Source: JAITMY01 sp031553765
GTDB taxonomy: Bacteria > Bacteroidota > Bacteroidia > Bacteroidales > UBA932
Reading direction: 5' to 3'
DNA length: 64,000 nucleotides
NCBI GenBank assembly: GCA_031553765.1
Contig: JAVBKY010000003.1
Span: 372,001-436,000, forward strand
In this document: piece after piece, positions 50,637 through 59,278 of the stretch
Numbering within the stretch: the first letter of the stretch is position 1
How the letters are laid out: every line of letters begins with the position of its first letter
Program-made: the position numbers and the translations under genes
The notes under the pieces: generated by a model
The model's input: the letters and a program-made list of their open reading frames with translations, nothing else
Database searches by the model: none
What the model was told of the DNA's origin: nothing

Positions 50637-50660
50637 TGGCGGATCTACGTGTCCGCCCAT
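50637..50660. repeat. REP-like palindrome upstream of the transposase
   Basis: TGGCGGATCTACGTGTCCGCC; GGCGGA and TCCGCC pair. Variant of the GGGCGAAC/GTTCGCCC unit. Confidence 0.65.
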
Positions 50661-50710
50661 TGTTGGGGTGAACACGCATACAAATACAGGAACGAACACG
50701 CACGCTAAAC

Positions 50711-50744
50711 AGGACGAACACGCAGGTTCGCCCCTACGGGTGAC
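50711..50744. repeat. REP element covering the rsmI stop codon
   Basis: CGAACACGCAGGTTCGCCCC then TACGGGTGACC, the same unit as 50310-50337 in reverse. The rsmI stop (TAG) is part of it. Confidence 0.75.
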
Positions 50745-51408
50745 CTGCCACCACAACAACTATCTCCCCCTTCGGTTCTTTTTCGGTAAAATGCACGGCT
50801 AATTCTGCCAACGTACCACGCACGGTTTCCTCGTGTAACTTGCTTATTTCGCGTGAAACAGATGCCTTTCTTTCGGCACCAAATACCTCGCTTAACTGCT
50901 CCAACAATTTTACCAAACGATAAGGCGATTCGTAAAATACCATAGTTCGCTCTTCGTTTTCTAAGGCTGCAATTTTGCTTTGGCGACCTTTTTTTTGCGG
51001 TAAAAATCCTTCAAAACAGAACCTATCGCATGGTAAACCTGAGTTAATCAGCGCGGGAACAAATGCTGTAGCACCGGGCAAGCACTCCACCTCAACACCT
51101 TTTTCTACGCACGTGCGCACTAACAAAAAACCGGGATCGGAAATACCGGGCGTGCCCGCATCGCTTACCAGCGCTACGCTTTTTCCCTGCGCAATAAGGT
51201 CGGCCACATGCTCCACGGTTTGATGCTCGTTGAACTTGTGGTGCGAGTGCATGCGCGTTTCCACACCCAAATGTTTTAGCAAAAAACCCGTGGTACGCGT
51301 ATCTTCCGCCAGTATTAAATCCACCTCCTTAAGCAGGCGTGAAGCGCGCAAGGTGATATCCTCAAGATTGCCCACAGGCGTGGGAATGATATATAACTTA
51401 TTGACCAT
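50734..51408 (-). CDS. rsmI: 16S rRNA (cytidine(1402)-2'-O)-methyltransferase RsmI
   Basis: SAM-dependent methyltransferase that modifies C1402 of 16S rRNA at the decoding site. 224 residues, normal for the core but without the C-terminal tail seen in some longer members. TP-methylase fold: LYIIPTPVGNLEDITLRA (5-22), LAEDTRTTGFLLKHLG, VSDAGTPGISDPG (80-92), LPGATAFVPALINSGLP, FYESPYRL. The last codons (GHP) and the stop come from a REP element, so the gene end may have been rewritten. Single gene facing away from tdk. Confidence 0.94.
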   Translation of the reverse strand: MVNKLYIIPTPVGNLEDITLRASRLLKEVDLILAEDTRTTGFLLKHLGVETRMHSHHKFNEHQTVEHVADLIAQGKSVALVSDAGTPGISDPGFLLVRTCVEKGVEVECLPGATAFVPALINSGLPCDRFCFEGFLPQKKGRQSKIAALENEERTMVFYESPYRLVKLLEQLSEVFGAERKASVSREISKLHEETVRGTLAELAVHFTEKEPKGEIVVVVAGHP

Positions 51409-51566
51409 TTATCAATTTACAGTTGACGATTTGCCCTCAACTCTTTCGAGTTGTTGATAAAAAAAACATTTATCTACGAAAGTAATCATTATTTTTGAAA
51501 GCGCTAAAATGCCATTTGGATGTATAAATTGTCATTTGTAATATAGTAAAATCGTAAATCTTCGCC

Positions 51567-52130
51567 ATGTTTTTAGAAAGCGCCAAGCAAAGCGGCTACA
51601 TTGAAGTTGTTGTGGGATCAATGTTTTCGGGTAAAACCGAAGAGCTGATTCGAAGGCTCAAGCGTGCAAAAATTGCCAACCAAAAGGTGGAAATTTTCAA
51701 GCCAAAAATCGACACACGCTACTCAGATGACGAGGTGGTTTCGCATAACTCGAACTCTATTCTCTCCACGCCCGTAGATTCGTCGGGTAATATTTTGCTG
51801 CTATGCAACGATGTGGACGTGGTAGGAATTGATGAAGCACAGTTTTTTGACAATGGTATAGTTGAAGTTTGCAACCAACTTGCAAACAGGGGTATACGCG
51901 TAATAGTGGCGGGTTTGGATATGGACTATTTAGGTAAGCCTTTTGGCCCCATTCCGGCAATTATGGCTATGGCAGAATACGTGACCAAGGTACATGCCAT
52001 TTGCGTACGCTGCGGCAACTTGGCGCAATACTCACATCGCGTAAGCGGCGGTAATAAGCTGGTGGAGCTGGGTGAGAAGGACAGCTACGAGCCGCTTTGC
52101 CGTAAGTGCTTTAATGATGCGTTAAAATAG
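51567..52130 (+). CDS. tdk: Thymidine kinase
   Basis: Phosphorylates thymidine for nucleotide salvage. 187 residues, type II family. P-loop GSMFSGKTEELIRR (17-30), DEAQFF (about 92-97) with the catalytic glutamate, a thymidine-lasso region, and a zinc site with two CxxC pairs (CVRCG near 147-151, CRKCF near 178-182). Followed by a strong terminator at 52156-52188. Confidence 0.95.
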   Translation: MFLESAKQSGYIEVVVGSMFSGKTEELIRRLKRAKIANQKVEIFKPKIDTRYSDDEVVSHNSNSILSTPVDSSGNILLLCNDVDVVGIDEAQFFDNGIVEVCNQLANRGIRVIVAGLDMDYLGKPFGPIPAIMAMAEYVTKVHAICVRCGNLAQYSHRVSGGNKLVELGEKDSYEPLCRKCFNDALK

Positions 52131-52155
52131 CATTAACCATTTATAAGGTATCTTA

Positions 52156-52188
52156 GGAGGCGCGGAAAATTTCCACGCCTCCTTTTCT
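52156..52188 (+). terminator. Terminator after tdk
   Basis: GGAGGCGCGG (52156-52165) pairs with CCACGCCTCC (52173-52182) with one mismatch, then CCTTTTCTTT-type T-rich tail. Confidence 0.75.
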
Positions 52189-52189
52189 T

Positions 52190-52197
52190 TACCTTTG
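52190..52197 (+). promoter_or_regulatory. Candidate -7 box for the Nim-like flavoprotein
   Basis: TACCTTTG, exact consensus, 17 bp before the ATG at 52215 and directly after the tdk terminator. Confidence 0.45.
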
Positions 52198-52214
52198 ATT
52201 TTATTACAAAAAAA

Positions 52215-52700
52215 ATGGATAACACCTTTCACCCCATGCGAAAGCAGGAGCGAGCACTGGCTGATGCCCGTGCCATGGAGTTGCTACGCACGGGCGAATA
52301 CGGATATTTAAGCCTTGGTACAGGAGTCAACGGCTATGCTTACGGCATTCCTATCAGCTTTGCGTATGATAGCAACGAAAACGCGCTATACTTTCACTGT
52401 GCCACCGAGGGACAAAAGTTGGAGCACCTGCGGCGCAATGCTCACGTATCATTTTGCGTAGTAGGAAAAACGGAGGTGCTGCCCGAAAAGTTTTCCACCA
52501 AGTACGAAAGCGCCATCGCCTTTGGTCGCGTGGAAATAGCAAGCACGGACGATGAAAAGCGTCGCGCGCTGCGCCTGTTGGTAGAAAAGTATAGCCCGCA
52601 GTACACCGTGCCGGGCGAGGCGTACATGGAAAAATCGTTGGAGCGAGTGGTTGCATTTAAAATCGTAGTGGAGCATATTTCGGGTAAGGGAAGGATTTGA
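52215..52700 (+). CDS. Pyridoxamine 5'-phosphate oxidase family protein (NimA-like)
   Basis: 161 residues. N-terminus MRKQERALADARAMELLRTGEYGYLSL is the usual opening of the Nim-like/PNPOx-related group; ALYFHCATEGQKLEHLRRNAHVSFCVVG (about 56-83) forms the flavin-binding barrel strands. Such proteins include the 5-nitroimidazole reductases of Bacteroides, but most members have no known substrate. The stop TGA overlaps the TTG start of the next gene. Confidence 0.85.
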   Translation: MDNTFHPMRKQERALADARAMELLRTGEYGYLSLGTGVNGYAYGIPISFAYDSNENALYFHCATEGQKLEHLRRNAHVSFCVVGKTEVLPEKFSTKYESAIAFGRVEIASTDDEKRRALRLLVEKYSPQYTVPGEAYMEKSLERVVAFKIVVEHISGKGRI

Positions 52701-53638
52701 GACAGCTGGCGCTAACCATAACGTTACTGTTTACGATTTGTCATGCTTGGGCACAAGAGGACTCATCGTACATTGCCTCTTTTGACCGAAAGCTGGGTAT
52801 AAGACTCTTTGTTGCGCCCAAATTTGTATCGCTACAGCAAAATTTCCGAAAAACAGACAACTCCATACTTTACATGCCCAACATGCCCGTGGGTATAGGT
52901 GTGGGTGCATCGTGGCGCGGAGTGGGCTTAAACCTCGCCTACGCTATGGAGGGTAAGGGCAACAAGGGAAGCACTCAAGCGCTCGACCTGCAATACCATT
53001 TTTACGGTCGCCGTTGGATTTCCGATGGGTTTTTGCAAATATACAGCGGCTTTTTTGTAAGAGAAAAAAACGAGGAGGGGCTTCAGGAGCGCACTTACAG
53101 GTCGGATATTGCGCTGGTAAAAGTGGGCGGTTTCGTAGCCTACGCCTTCAACCACCAACACTTCTCGTCGCGAGCAGCCTTCGGACAGGGCGAGCGACAG
53201 CTGCGCTCGGCAGGGTCGTGGCTACTGGGTGGCAGCGCCTACTACACGCATATAGTAGCCGACAGTGCCATTACCGGCAAGCGCAACGGCGAAAGCCGCA
53301 ACTTTCTCATAGGTCCCAACGTAGGCTACGCCTATACGTGGGTTTTCAAATCCAACGTATTTATTTCGGGCTCCATGTCTACCGGGGTTCACGTAGGGTT
53401 CGAGAATATGGATGGGAAAAAGGCCAACTTCTACCCCCTCGTAGTGCCTCGAATAGTGTGGGGTTACAACGCCCAAACGTGGTCTATAGGCTTATCGGGT
53501 ATTTACAACGGCACCTACATTTCGTATGCCAACGGTGCTGTTACCAGCCTCAACAGCGGTGAAGCGCGCGTTACCTTCATCAAGCGTTTCCACATGAACT
53601 CTAAGTTCTTGGATAAAATTACTTTCTATCGGGAATAG
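52697..53638 (+). CDS. DUF4421 family protein, probable outer-membrane beta-barrel
   Basis: 313 residues. The TTG start at 52697 overlaps the previous stop and is immediately followed by a signal peptide (RQLALTITLLFTICHAWAQ), so it is accepted. The mature part has alternating strands with aromatic girdles (GVGLNLAYAM, SIGLSGIYNGTYISY) and family landmarks PMPVGIGVGASWRG, GLNLAYAMEGKG and YHFYGRRWISDGFLQIYSGFF. DUF4421 proteins look like small outer-membrane barrels; function unknown. Translational coupling with the flavoprotein is likely. Confidence 0.82.
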   Translation: MRQLALTITLLFTICHAWAQEDSSYIASFDRKLGIRLFVAPKFVSLQQNFRKTDNSILYMPNMPVGIGVGASWRGVGLNLAYAMEGKGNKGSTQALDLQYHFYGRRWISDGFLQIYSGFFVREKNEEGLQERTYRSDIALVKVGGFVAYAFNHQHFSSRAAFGQGERQLRSAGSWLLGGSAYYTHIVADSAITGKRNGESRNFLIGPNVGYAYTWVFKSNVFISGSMSTGVHVGFENMDGKKANFYPLVVPRIVWGYNAQTWSIGLSGIYNGTYISYANGAVTSLNSGEARVTFIKRFHMNSKFLDKITFYRE

Positions 53639-53729
53639 TCAGTTCCCCCTTCGTCGGGAAAAATCCTCACTTTGTCAAGAATTAACGGCTGCGCATAGAA
53701 TTAGCCTTTCTCCCTTGCTGCGCACAGCG

Positions 53730-53737
53730 TAGTTTTG
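53730..53737 (+). promoter_or_regulatory. Candidate -7 box for the ferredoxin gene
   Basis: TAGTTTTG fits TAnnTTTG, with a TTTC 19 bp upstream (53707-53710), 32 bp before the ATG. Confidence 0.45.
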
Positions 53738-53769
53738 CATCTGAAATCATATTCAGCGCAAGCAACGCT

Positions 53770-54018
53770 ATGAAAAAATCTAACCATCACAGCACCGCAT
53801 TTATCAACCTTTATCCGCGCCACTGCGAGGGCTGCTGGCAGTGCATCGAGACATGTCCGCACAACGTGCTCGACAACGTAGCCATACTGTGGCATCAACA
53901 CGCCATAGTGCGCAATGCCGACCAATGCAAAGGCTGTATGAAATGCGTAAGCACATGCCCCTGCGGTGCCATCACTCCTATTATAAAGCAAAAAGAAAAA
54001 ACCGATAAGGTAGCGTGA
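53770..54018 (+). CDS. Small 2[4Fe-4S] ferredoxin
   Basis: 82 residues with two complete cluster motifs: C19-C22-C25-C29 (CEGCWQCIETCP) and C52-C55-C58-C62 (CKGCMKCVSTCP). One-electron carrier of the bacterial type. No oxidoreductase partner is adjacent, so what it serves is unknown. The tail is lysine-rich (KQKEKTDKVA). Confidence 0.9.
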   Translation: MKKSNHHSTAFINLYPRHCEGCWQCIETCPHNVLDNVAILWHQHAIVRNADQCKGCMKCVSTCPCGAITPIIKQKEKTDKVA

Positions 54019-54129
54019 GGAATTACAATGAAGGAATAAAATTTTAGGTAGCTGTAAAATAATTTTAGCACTCGCTTGTCTACATAAGTAGAAGGCAATA
54101 TTTCACTCCAAAATCAAGAACATAACATC

Positions 54130-54315
54130 ATGAATACACAAAACTTTTTCAACCAACTCGCGCGTACCATTGTTCACCCTTTCCGCGCCTTGTACTACAA
54201 CCTCTTTTTCACGTTCAATCTCCCAAAGCTGGTAACGCAAAAGGCGCCAACTCACCAGCAGTTCGGCTACGAGCTCACCGCCAACGGGCTGCTCGTGCGT
54301 ATTGAAGCGTACTAA
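54130..54315 (+). CDS. Small protein of unknown function (61 residues)
   Basis: MNTQNFFNQLARTIVHPFRALYYNL... ending LLVRIEAY. It has an aromatic-rich amphipathic N-terminal half (FFNQLARTIVHPFRALYYNLFF) that may bind the membrane surface. The ATG follows 111 bp after the ferredoxin gene. No family recognised; coding status rests only on the open frame and sensible composition. Its stop is 2 bp from the convergent MFS gene stop. Confidence 0.45.
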   Translation: MNTQNFFNQLARTIVHPFRALYYNLFFTFNLPKLVTQKAPTHQQFGYELTANGLLVRIEAY

Positions 54316-54319
54316 TCCG

Positions 54320-55492
54320 CTATTCCCTTCGCACGGAGGACAGCGCGACAATAAACATGCCCATTATAGAAATCAGCCCCAGCGACCAGCGTAGGCTGAG
54401 CGCGTGACCAACAAAGCCAATAATGGGAGGGCCTAACAGGAAACCTAAAAAGCCAATGGTAGAAACGGCTGCAATAGCCACTCCGGGCAGCATTTTACTT
54501 TTGCCGGCAAGGCTATAGGTAATGGGTACAATAGCCGAAACGCCCAAGCCCACTAAGAAGAAACCCAGCGTGGCAGTAAGTAAGTAGGGGAAAATGGTAG
54601 CCAAAAGCAGACCGCACGAAATAAGCGTGCCGCACACCTTCAAAATGCTGTTCACGCCAAAGCGGGTGATAAGCCTGTCGGCAATAAAGCGCCCGCCTGC
54701 CATGCTAAACATGGCTGCCATGTAGCCCAAGCGTACAAGGCTTTTGGAGGGTGCAATCACCTCCTCAAAGTACACGCTGCTCCAATCAAACATGGTACCC
54801 TCGCACACCATAGAGCCAAAGGCCATAAGCCCGAGTATTACCACGTAGCGATCGGGACGAAAGGAAATGCGCTGCTTGCCCCCGGGTTGCTCGGCATTTC
54901 TCTTGCGCTCATCGCGCGGTAGCAGCGAGCCATTAAGGCCAAGTACCACCGTGAGCACAATTAAAAAAATCAGGCAAAAGTGGAAAAACGGAGTTACGTT
55001 TACCGTTACCATAAGCGTGCTTAAAAGCCCGCCAATAAAACCTGCCAACGACCACACCCCATGAAACGATGCCATAATGCTGCCACCGTACAGCCGCTCT
55101 ACGCCCACCGCCTGCGTATTTACCGCAATGTTGCACAAGTTACCCGCAATGCCAAAAAACACTAGTGCTGCCGATAAGTACCACACCGTGGGAGCAACGC
55201 CCAGCAGCACTAAGGTCAACGAATAGAACAAGGCTCCCAGCATTAGCATACCTCGACTGCCAAAGCGGCTCACCAGCCAACCCGCCAACACCATGGTTGC
55301 CAGTTCTCCCACAGGAATAGAAAATAGCACGCCACCCAGCTGCGCCTCGTTCAAACCGAGCGCGCCCTTAATATCGGGGATACGGCTGGCCCAGCTGGCA
55401 AATACCAATCCCTGCACAAAGTAAAACGCTGCCACCGAAAAACGGTACCACGACTTTGTCTTTTTTTCCTTAAGATTATCTATAAAGTCCAT
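54320..55492 (-). CDS. MFS transporter (YbjJ/FucP-like)
   Basis: 390 residues, about 12 membrane helices. GLVFASWASRIPDIKGALGLNEAQLGGVLFSIPVGEL (about 28-64) is typical of the YbjJ-type group of MFS sugar/inner-membrane transporters; WLVSRFGSRGML matches the loop 2-3 motif. Substrate unknown. Single gene. Confidence 0.85.
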   Translation of the reverse strand: MDFIDNLKEKKTKSWYRFSVAAFYFVQGLVFASWASRIPDIKGALGLNEAQLGGVLFSIPVGELATMVLAGWLVSRFGSRGMLMLGALFYSLTLVLLGVAPTVWYLSAALVFFGIAGNLCNIAVNTQAVGVERLYGGSIMASFHGVWSLAGFIGGLLSTLMVTVNVTPFFHFCLIFLIVLTVVLGLNGSLLPRDERKRNAEQPGGKQRISFRPDRYVVILGLMAFGSMVCEGTMFDWSSVYFEEVIAPSKSLVRLGYMAAMFSMAGGRFIADRLITRFGVNSILKVCGTLISCGLLLATIFPYLLTATLGFFLVGLGVSAIVPITYSLAGKSKMLPGVAIAAVSTIGFLGFLLGPPIIGFVGHALSLRWSLGLISIMGMFIVALSSVRRE

Positions 55493-55530
55493 CTATGAAA
55501 CTGCCCTTCAAAAAAAACTCAAATAGACCT

Positions 55531-55618
55531 TGTGGGCTGTCATGCTGAGCCTGTCGAAGTATGTGGGGCGGGATTTTCCACGCCGCCCCCCTTCAACAGG
55601 CTCAGGGTGACAACGCGC
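55531..55618. repeat. Inverted-repeat element, family B copy 2
   Basis: GGGCTGTCATGCTGAGCCTG through CAACAGGCTCAGGGTGACAA; matches 12527-12614 also in the central TGTGGGGCGGGATTTTCCAC region. Confidence 0.85.
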
Positions 55619-55641
55619 AAAGAAAAAGTTTTGAAAAGCTA

Positions 55642-56925
55642 TCAGATTGCTGCTAACGCTTGCTCTAAATCAGCCAAAATATCTTCGGTATCTTCAATAC
55701 CTACCGACAAGCGAATTAGGTCGGGGGCAACGCCGGCCGCAAGCAGCTGCTCATCGCTCAGCTGCCTGTGCGTATGGCTGGCAGGGTGCAACACACATGT
55801 GCGCGCATCAGCTACGTGGGTTACAATGGCAATCATTTTCAGCTTGTCCATAAAACCTACCGAGGTATCGCGTCCACCTTTTAAGCCAAACGTAAGCACA
55901 CCGCACGTTCCCTGAGGCATGTACTTTTGCGCAAGCGTATAGTATTTATCACCCTTCAAGCCCGGGTAGTGCACCCATGCCACCTTAGGGTGAGCCGACA
56001 GGTATTCGGCAGCCTTCAGCGCGTTTTCGCAGTGACGCGGCATGCGCAGGTGCAAAGTTTCAAGCCCGATGTTGAGCAAAAACGCGTTCATGGGAGCTTG
56101 AATAGCGCCCAAATCGCGCATGAGCTGCACGGTGGCTTTTGTAATGTAGGCCTTACGACCAAACGCCTTGGTGTAAATTAGTCCGTGGTAAGAATCATCG
56201 GGTTCAGTTAATCCGGGGAACTTAGCCTTGTACTTATCCCAGTCAAAGTTTCCGCTATCCACAATCACACCGCCAACGTTGGTTGCATGACCGTCCATGT
56301 ACTTGGTGGTGGAGTGAATCACAATATCCGCACCCCACTGAATGGGGTTGCAGTTGATAGGTGTAGGAAAAGTATTATCCACAATCAAGGGCACACCGTT
56401 GCTGTGGGCAATACGGGCAAATTTCTCAATATCGAGCACGTTCATGGCGGGATTGGAAATGCTTTCGGCAAAAACAACCTTGGTGTTGGGCTTGAAAGCA
56501 CGAGCAATTTCCTCCTCCGTAGCATCCTGATCTACAAACGTAACTTCAATGCCCAACTTTTTTAGCGTAACCGCAAAAAGGTTGTACGTTCCGCCGTATA
56601 TAGCCGCTGCGCTAATAACGTGATCACCCGACGAGCATATATTGAAAATGGCGTAGAACGATGCCGCCTGTCCCGACGAAGTAAGCATAGCACCTTCGGC
56701 GCCTTCCAACTCGGCAATTTTTTCTGCCACACAATCGTTAGTCGGGTTTTGAAGGCGGGTATAAAAGTAGCCGCTTTCCTCCAGGTCAAACAGTTTCCCC
56801 ATTTGCTCGCTGGTATCGTACTTAAACGTGGTGCTTTGGTATATGGGCAGCACACGGGGTTCGCCCTTTTTAGGTTTCCAGCCTGCCTGCACACAAATAG
56901 TCCCCGGCTTAGATTTCTTTGCCAT
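55642..56925 (-). CDS. O-acetylhomoserine sulfhydrylase-like Cys/Met metabolism PLP enzyme
   Basis: 427 residues of the same family as the metY at 13758. PLP lysine K208 in IHSTTKYMDGHATNVGG; YFYTRLQNPTND (53-64) contacts the cofactor; TSSGQAASFYAIF aligns with the aldimine-stacking loop. It is clearly a paralogue, not a copy (for instance STTFKYDTSEQMGKLFDL versus TNAYQFNNSKHAADLFAL). It could make homocysteine, use another sulfur nucleophile, or act as a gamma-lyase. Not linked to other sulfur genes here. Confidence 0.85.
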   Translation of the reverse strand: MAKKSKPGTICVQAGWKPKKGEPRVLPIYQSTTFKYDTSEQMGKLFDLEESGYFYTRLQNPTNDCVAEKIAELEGAEGAMLTSSGQAASFYAIFNICSSGDHVISAAAIYGGTYNLFAVTLKKLGIEVTFVDQDATEEEIARAFKPNTKVVFAESISNPAMNVLDIEKFARIAHSNGVPLIVDNTFPTPINCNPIQWGADIVIHSTTKYMDGHATNVGGVIVDSGNFDWDKYKAKFPGLTEPDDSYHGLIYTKAFGRKAYITKATVQLMRDLGAIQAPMNAFLLNIGLETLHLRMPRHCENALKAAEYLSAHPKVAWVHYPGLKGDKYYTLAQKYMPQGTCGVLTFGLKGGRDTSVGFMDKLKMIAIVTHVADARTCVLHPASHTHRQLSDEQLLAAGVAPDLIRLSVGIEDTEDILADLEQALAAI

Positions 56926-56985
56926 AGTTGGTAGTATTTTATTTAATGATTATCTGCAATATTATCTTCCCAAACTAATTCTTGG

Positions 56986-57103
56986 ACCTCTCCCTAAATC
57001 CCTCTCCGCAGGAGAGGGACTCTCAACGCACAAGCGCTCTCGTACTTACAATTCACATCCGGGACCACACGCCCCTCTCCTGTGGAGAGGGGAAGGGGGA
57101 AAG
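56986..57103. repeat. Palindromic intergenic repeat, family C
   Basis: CCTCTCCGCAGGAGAGGG and GCCCCTCTCCTGTGGAGAGGGG arms; the centre contains CACAAGCGCTCTCGTACTT, inverse of the centre of 2348-2462. Confidence 0.75.
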
Positions 57104-57107
57104 GTGT

Positions 57108-58763
57108 TTACGTTAGAATAATTATCATTAGCTGCGCGCAAAGCACGCGCAAAAACATGGTGAACGGATACACCGTAGCGTAGCTAATGGCCGGAATGTG
57201 GTTACCCGCCATGTCGTTGGCATACGCCAATGCGGGAGGATCGGTCATTGAGCCCGCTATTAAACCACTAAGAGTAAAATAGTTGAGTTTGCAGAATTTG
57301 CGACCTATCAGCCCAATAATCAGTATCGGAATCAGCGTGATTAAAATGCCGTAGCCAATCCACTTGTAGCCACCTGCCACAATGGTGTCGATAAATGTTT
57401 CACCTGCACCTAAGCCCACGCACGCCAAGAACAGGGCGATGCCTATTTCGCGCAGCATAAGGTTAGCGCTCATAGTAGTATAGGTAACCAATTTGTACTG
57501 CGGTCCAAAGCGGCTGATGAGAATAGCTACAATCAGCGGACCACCTGCCAGGCCAAGCTTCACGGGCTGCGGAATGCCGGGGAATGCAAACGGAATGCTT
57601 CCCACAATAACACCTACTACAATACCCATAAACAGCGGGAAGATGTTGGGGTGGTCAAGCCTTTTGAGCGAGTTACCTAACTTCTTTTCAACTTCGGCAA
57701 TAGCCTGCTCGGTACCCACCACCATCACACGGTCACCCATTTGCAGCTGAAGGTCGGAGGTAGCCACCAAATCAATACCCGAGCGATTTACACGGGTAAT
57801 GCTCACGCCCAAGCTGCGCAGGCGAAGCTGCGAAAGCGTCTTACCATTCAACTCGGATTTGGTAATGAGGATACGACGTGATATAAAGCGGGCATCAAAC
57901 TGCTTCCACTGAATATCCACCGCCTCGCCAATAAACCGAGTAATAATACGGGAGGCCGATTGTGAAGTAATTACCAGTATCTCATCGCCTGTATGCAATA
58001 CTGTTTCGGAATTCACCAACTTCACATTACCATCGGCAGTGCGCATACGCGAAATAACAAAGTTGCGCTGAATCATATCGTGAATATCGCCCACCTTCAT
58101 ATCGTTGAGTGAGGGGTTGGTTACCCGCAACGACAGCTGTCGGGCAGCGGACTCCTTCGAGGTATCCGAAGCCATAGCACGCTCCTCTTCCTGCTTTAGG
58201 TTAATGCCAAAAATATAACGTAAAACAAGAATGGTGGCAATAATACCTATCACCGCTAACGGGTAGGCCACCGCGTAACCCGTGGCTATATCGGGGTTGC
58301 TTGCACCCGTTATTTCCATATTGGCCTGCTGCGCAGCACCCAATCCGGGGGTGTTAGTCACCGCACCGGACATAATGCCCACCATGGTAGGTATGGGGAT
58401 GCCGGTAAACAGGTGAATTACGTAGGTGGTTGTCACACCCAGCAGCACTATTCCCAGCGCCAGCATATTTAGGGTTACCCCTCCTTTTTTAAAGGAAGAA
58501 AAGAAACCGGGCCCTACCTGTAAGCCAATGGAGAAGACAAATAGGATGAGACCGAACTCCTTAAACATGTGAAGTATTTCCGCGTCAACGCGCATACCAA
58601 AGTGGGCAAACGCAATTCCGGCAAACAGAATCCATGTTACCCCCAGCGATATGCCCTTGAATTTTATTTGGCCCAGCGCCACGCCCACTGCGATTACTAT
58701 CGCCAGCATTAGGATGGAGTGCGCAACTCCTTCTCCAAAAAACAAATTACCAAACCAGCTCAT
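57108..58763 (-). CDS. Putative transporter, AspT/YidE/YbjL family with two RCK_C domains
   Basis: 551 residues. N-terminal membrane domain (about 5 helices; GLQVGPGFFSSFKKGG, TNTPGLGAAQQ), two cytosolic TrkA-C/RCK_C domains (about 205-370, with INRSGIDLV and MGDRVMVVGTEQAI), then a second membrane domain (PVKLGLAGGPLIVAILISRFGP, GSMTDPPALAYAND). This 5-RCK-RCK-5 layout is the AspT-type antiporter family; the two domains are internal repeats. Substrate of YidE-like members is unknown. 26 bp after the ThrE-like gene, possibly one operon with the exporter. Confidence 0.9.
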   Translation of the reverse strand: MSWFGNLFFGEGVAHSILMLAIVIAVGVALGQIKFKGISLGVTWILFAGIAFAHFGMRVDAEILHMFKEFGLILFVFSIGLQVGPGFFSSFKKGGVTLNMLALGIVLLGVTTTYVIHLFTGIPIPTMVGIMSGAVTNTPGLGAAQQANMEITGASNPDIATGYAVAYPLAVIGIIATILVLRYIFGINLKQEEERAMASDTSKESAARQLSLRVTNPSLNDMKVGDIHDMIQRNFVISRMRTADGNVKLVNSETVLHTGDEILVITSQSASRIITRFIGEAVDIQWKQFDARFISRRILITKSELNGKTLSQLRLRSLGVSITRVNRSGIDLVATSDLQLQMGDRVMVVGTEQAIAEVEKKLGNSLKRLDHPNIFPLFMGIVVGVIVGSIPFAFPGIPQPVKLGLAGGPLIVAILISRFGPQYKLVTYTTMSANLMLREIGIALFLACVGLGAGETFIDTIVAGGYKWIGYGILITLIPILIIGLIGRKFCKLNYFTLSGLIAGSMTDPPALAYANDMAGNHIPAISYATVYPFTMFLRVLCAQLMIIILT

Positions 58764-58789
58764 GCAAATTCGTGTGTATATTTTATGTA

Positions 58790-59278
58790 TTATTTACGAT
58801 GCCTTGTAAGCGAATATGCCACCTTGGGAAAAAGCGCTATAGGAATAGCAACTCCCACCGCCAAAAAGAAAATAACGGTGAGGGAGAGCAGCCCGTTATC
58901 CATAAATAGGTAAAGATAGTGACGGTGTAGCTCCGGGTCGTCCATGGTTTGCAAAAACATAACCAAAGAAAAAACAGCGTTGTAAGCCAATTTTCCGGGC
59001 ACCATCGGCAGCAAAGCCGGTATAGCCAGTACAGTATTTGGGAAGCGCCCCATGCGTCCGAGAGCAAGTCCGCCAAAACCTATCAGCAGCGATGCAATCA
59101 AAGAGGAAAAGGCTATATCCAAGCCGAAATAGGTCATGAGCGCAAAGCGCAGAGCGTGTCCCATTCCCGCTAAAACTGCAATATAGGGAAAGGCCTTTAT
59201 GGGAGGATTGGATATGGCACCAAAGCCCATACCTGCAATGGCGGCGAATAGCGCATCAGATAAAATTCTCCAGTCCAT
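58790..59278 (-). CDS. Threonine/serine exporter subunit, ThrE_2 type
   Basis: 162 residues, about 5 hydrophobic segments: FAAIAGMGFGAISNPPIKAFPYIAVLAGMGHALRFALM, LASLLIGFGGLALGRMGRFPNTVLAIPALLPMVPGKLAYNAVF. Matches the smaller half of the two-part ThrE exporter (DUF3815). Its start codon abuts the stop of the larger half, so the two are translationally coupled. Probably exports threonine/serine or relatives. Confidence 0.85.
   Translation of the reverse strand: MDWRILSDALFAAIAGMGFGAISNPPIKAFPYIAVLAGMGHALRFALMTYFGLDIAFSSLIASLLIGFGGLALGRMGRFPNTVLAIPALLPMVPGKLAYNAVFSLVMFLQTMDDPELHRHYLYLFMDNGLLSLTVIFFLAVGVAIPIALFPKVAYSLTRHRK

Noticed and set aside
50619..50759. Upstream extension of the REP-transposase frame
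   Set aside because: Runs through REP hairpins and the rsmI end; the conserved N-terminus begins at 50618.
52354..52656. Arg/Pro-rich minus-strand frame opposite the Nim-like gene
   Set aside because: Composition typical of antisense shadows; the plus-strand gene is conserved.
13758..56925. The two metY genes as a recent duplication
   Set aside because: Their protein sequences differ widely even around the cofactor lysine, so they are old paralogues rather than a recent copy.
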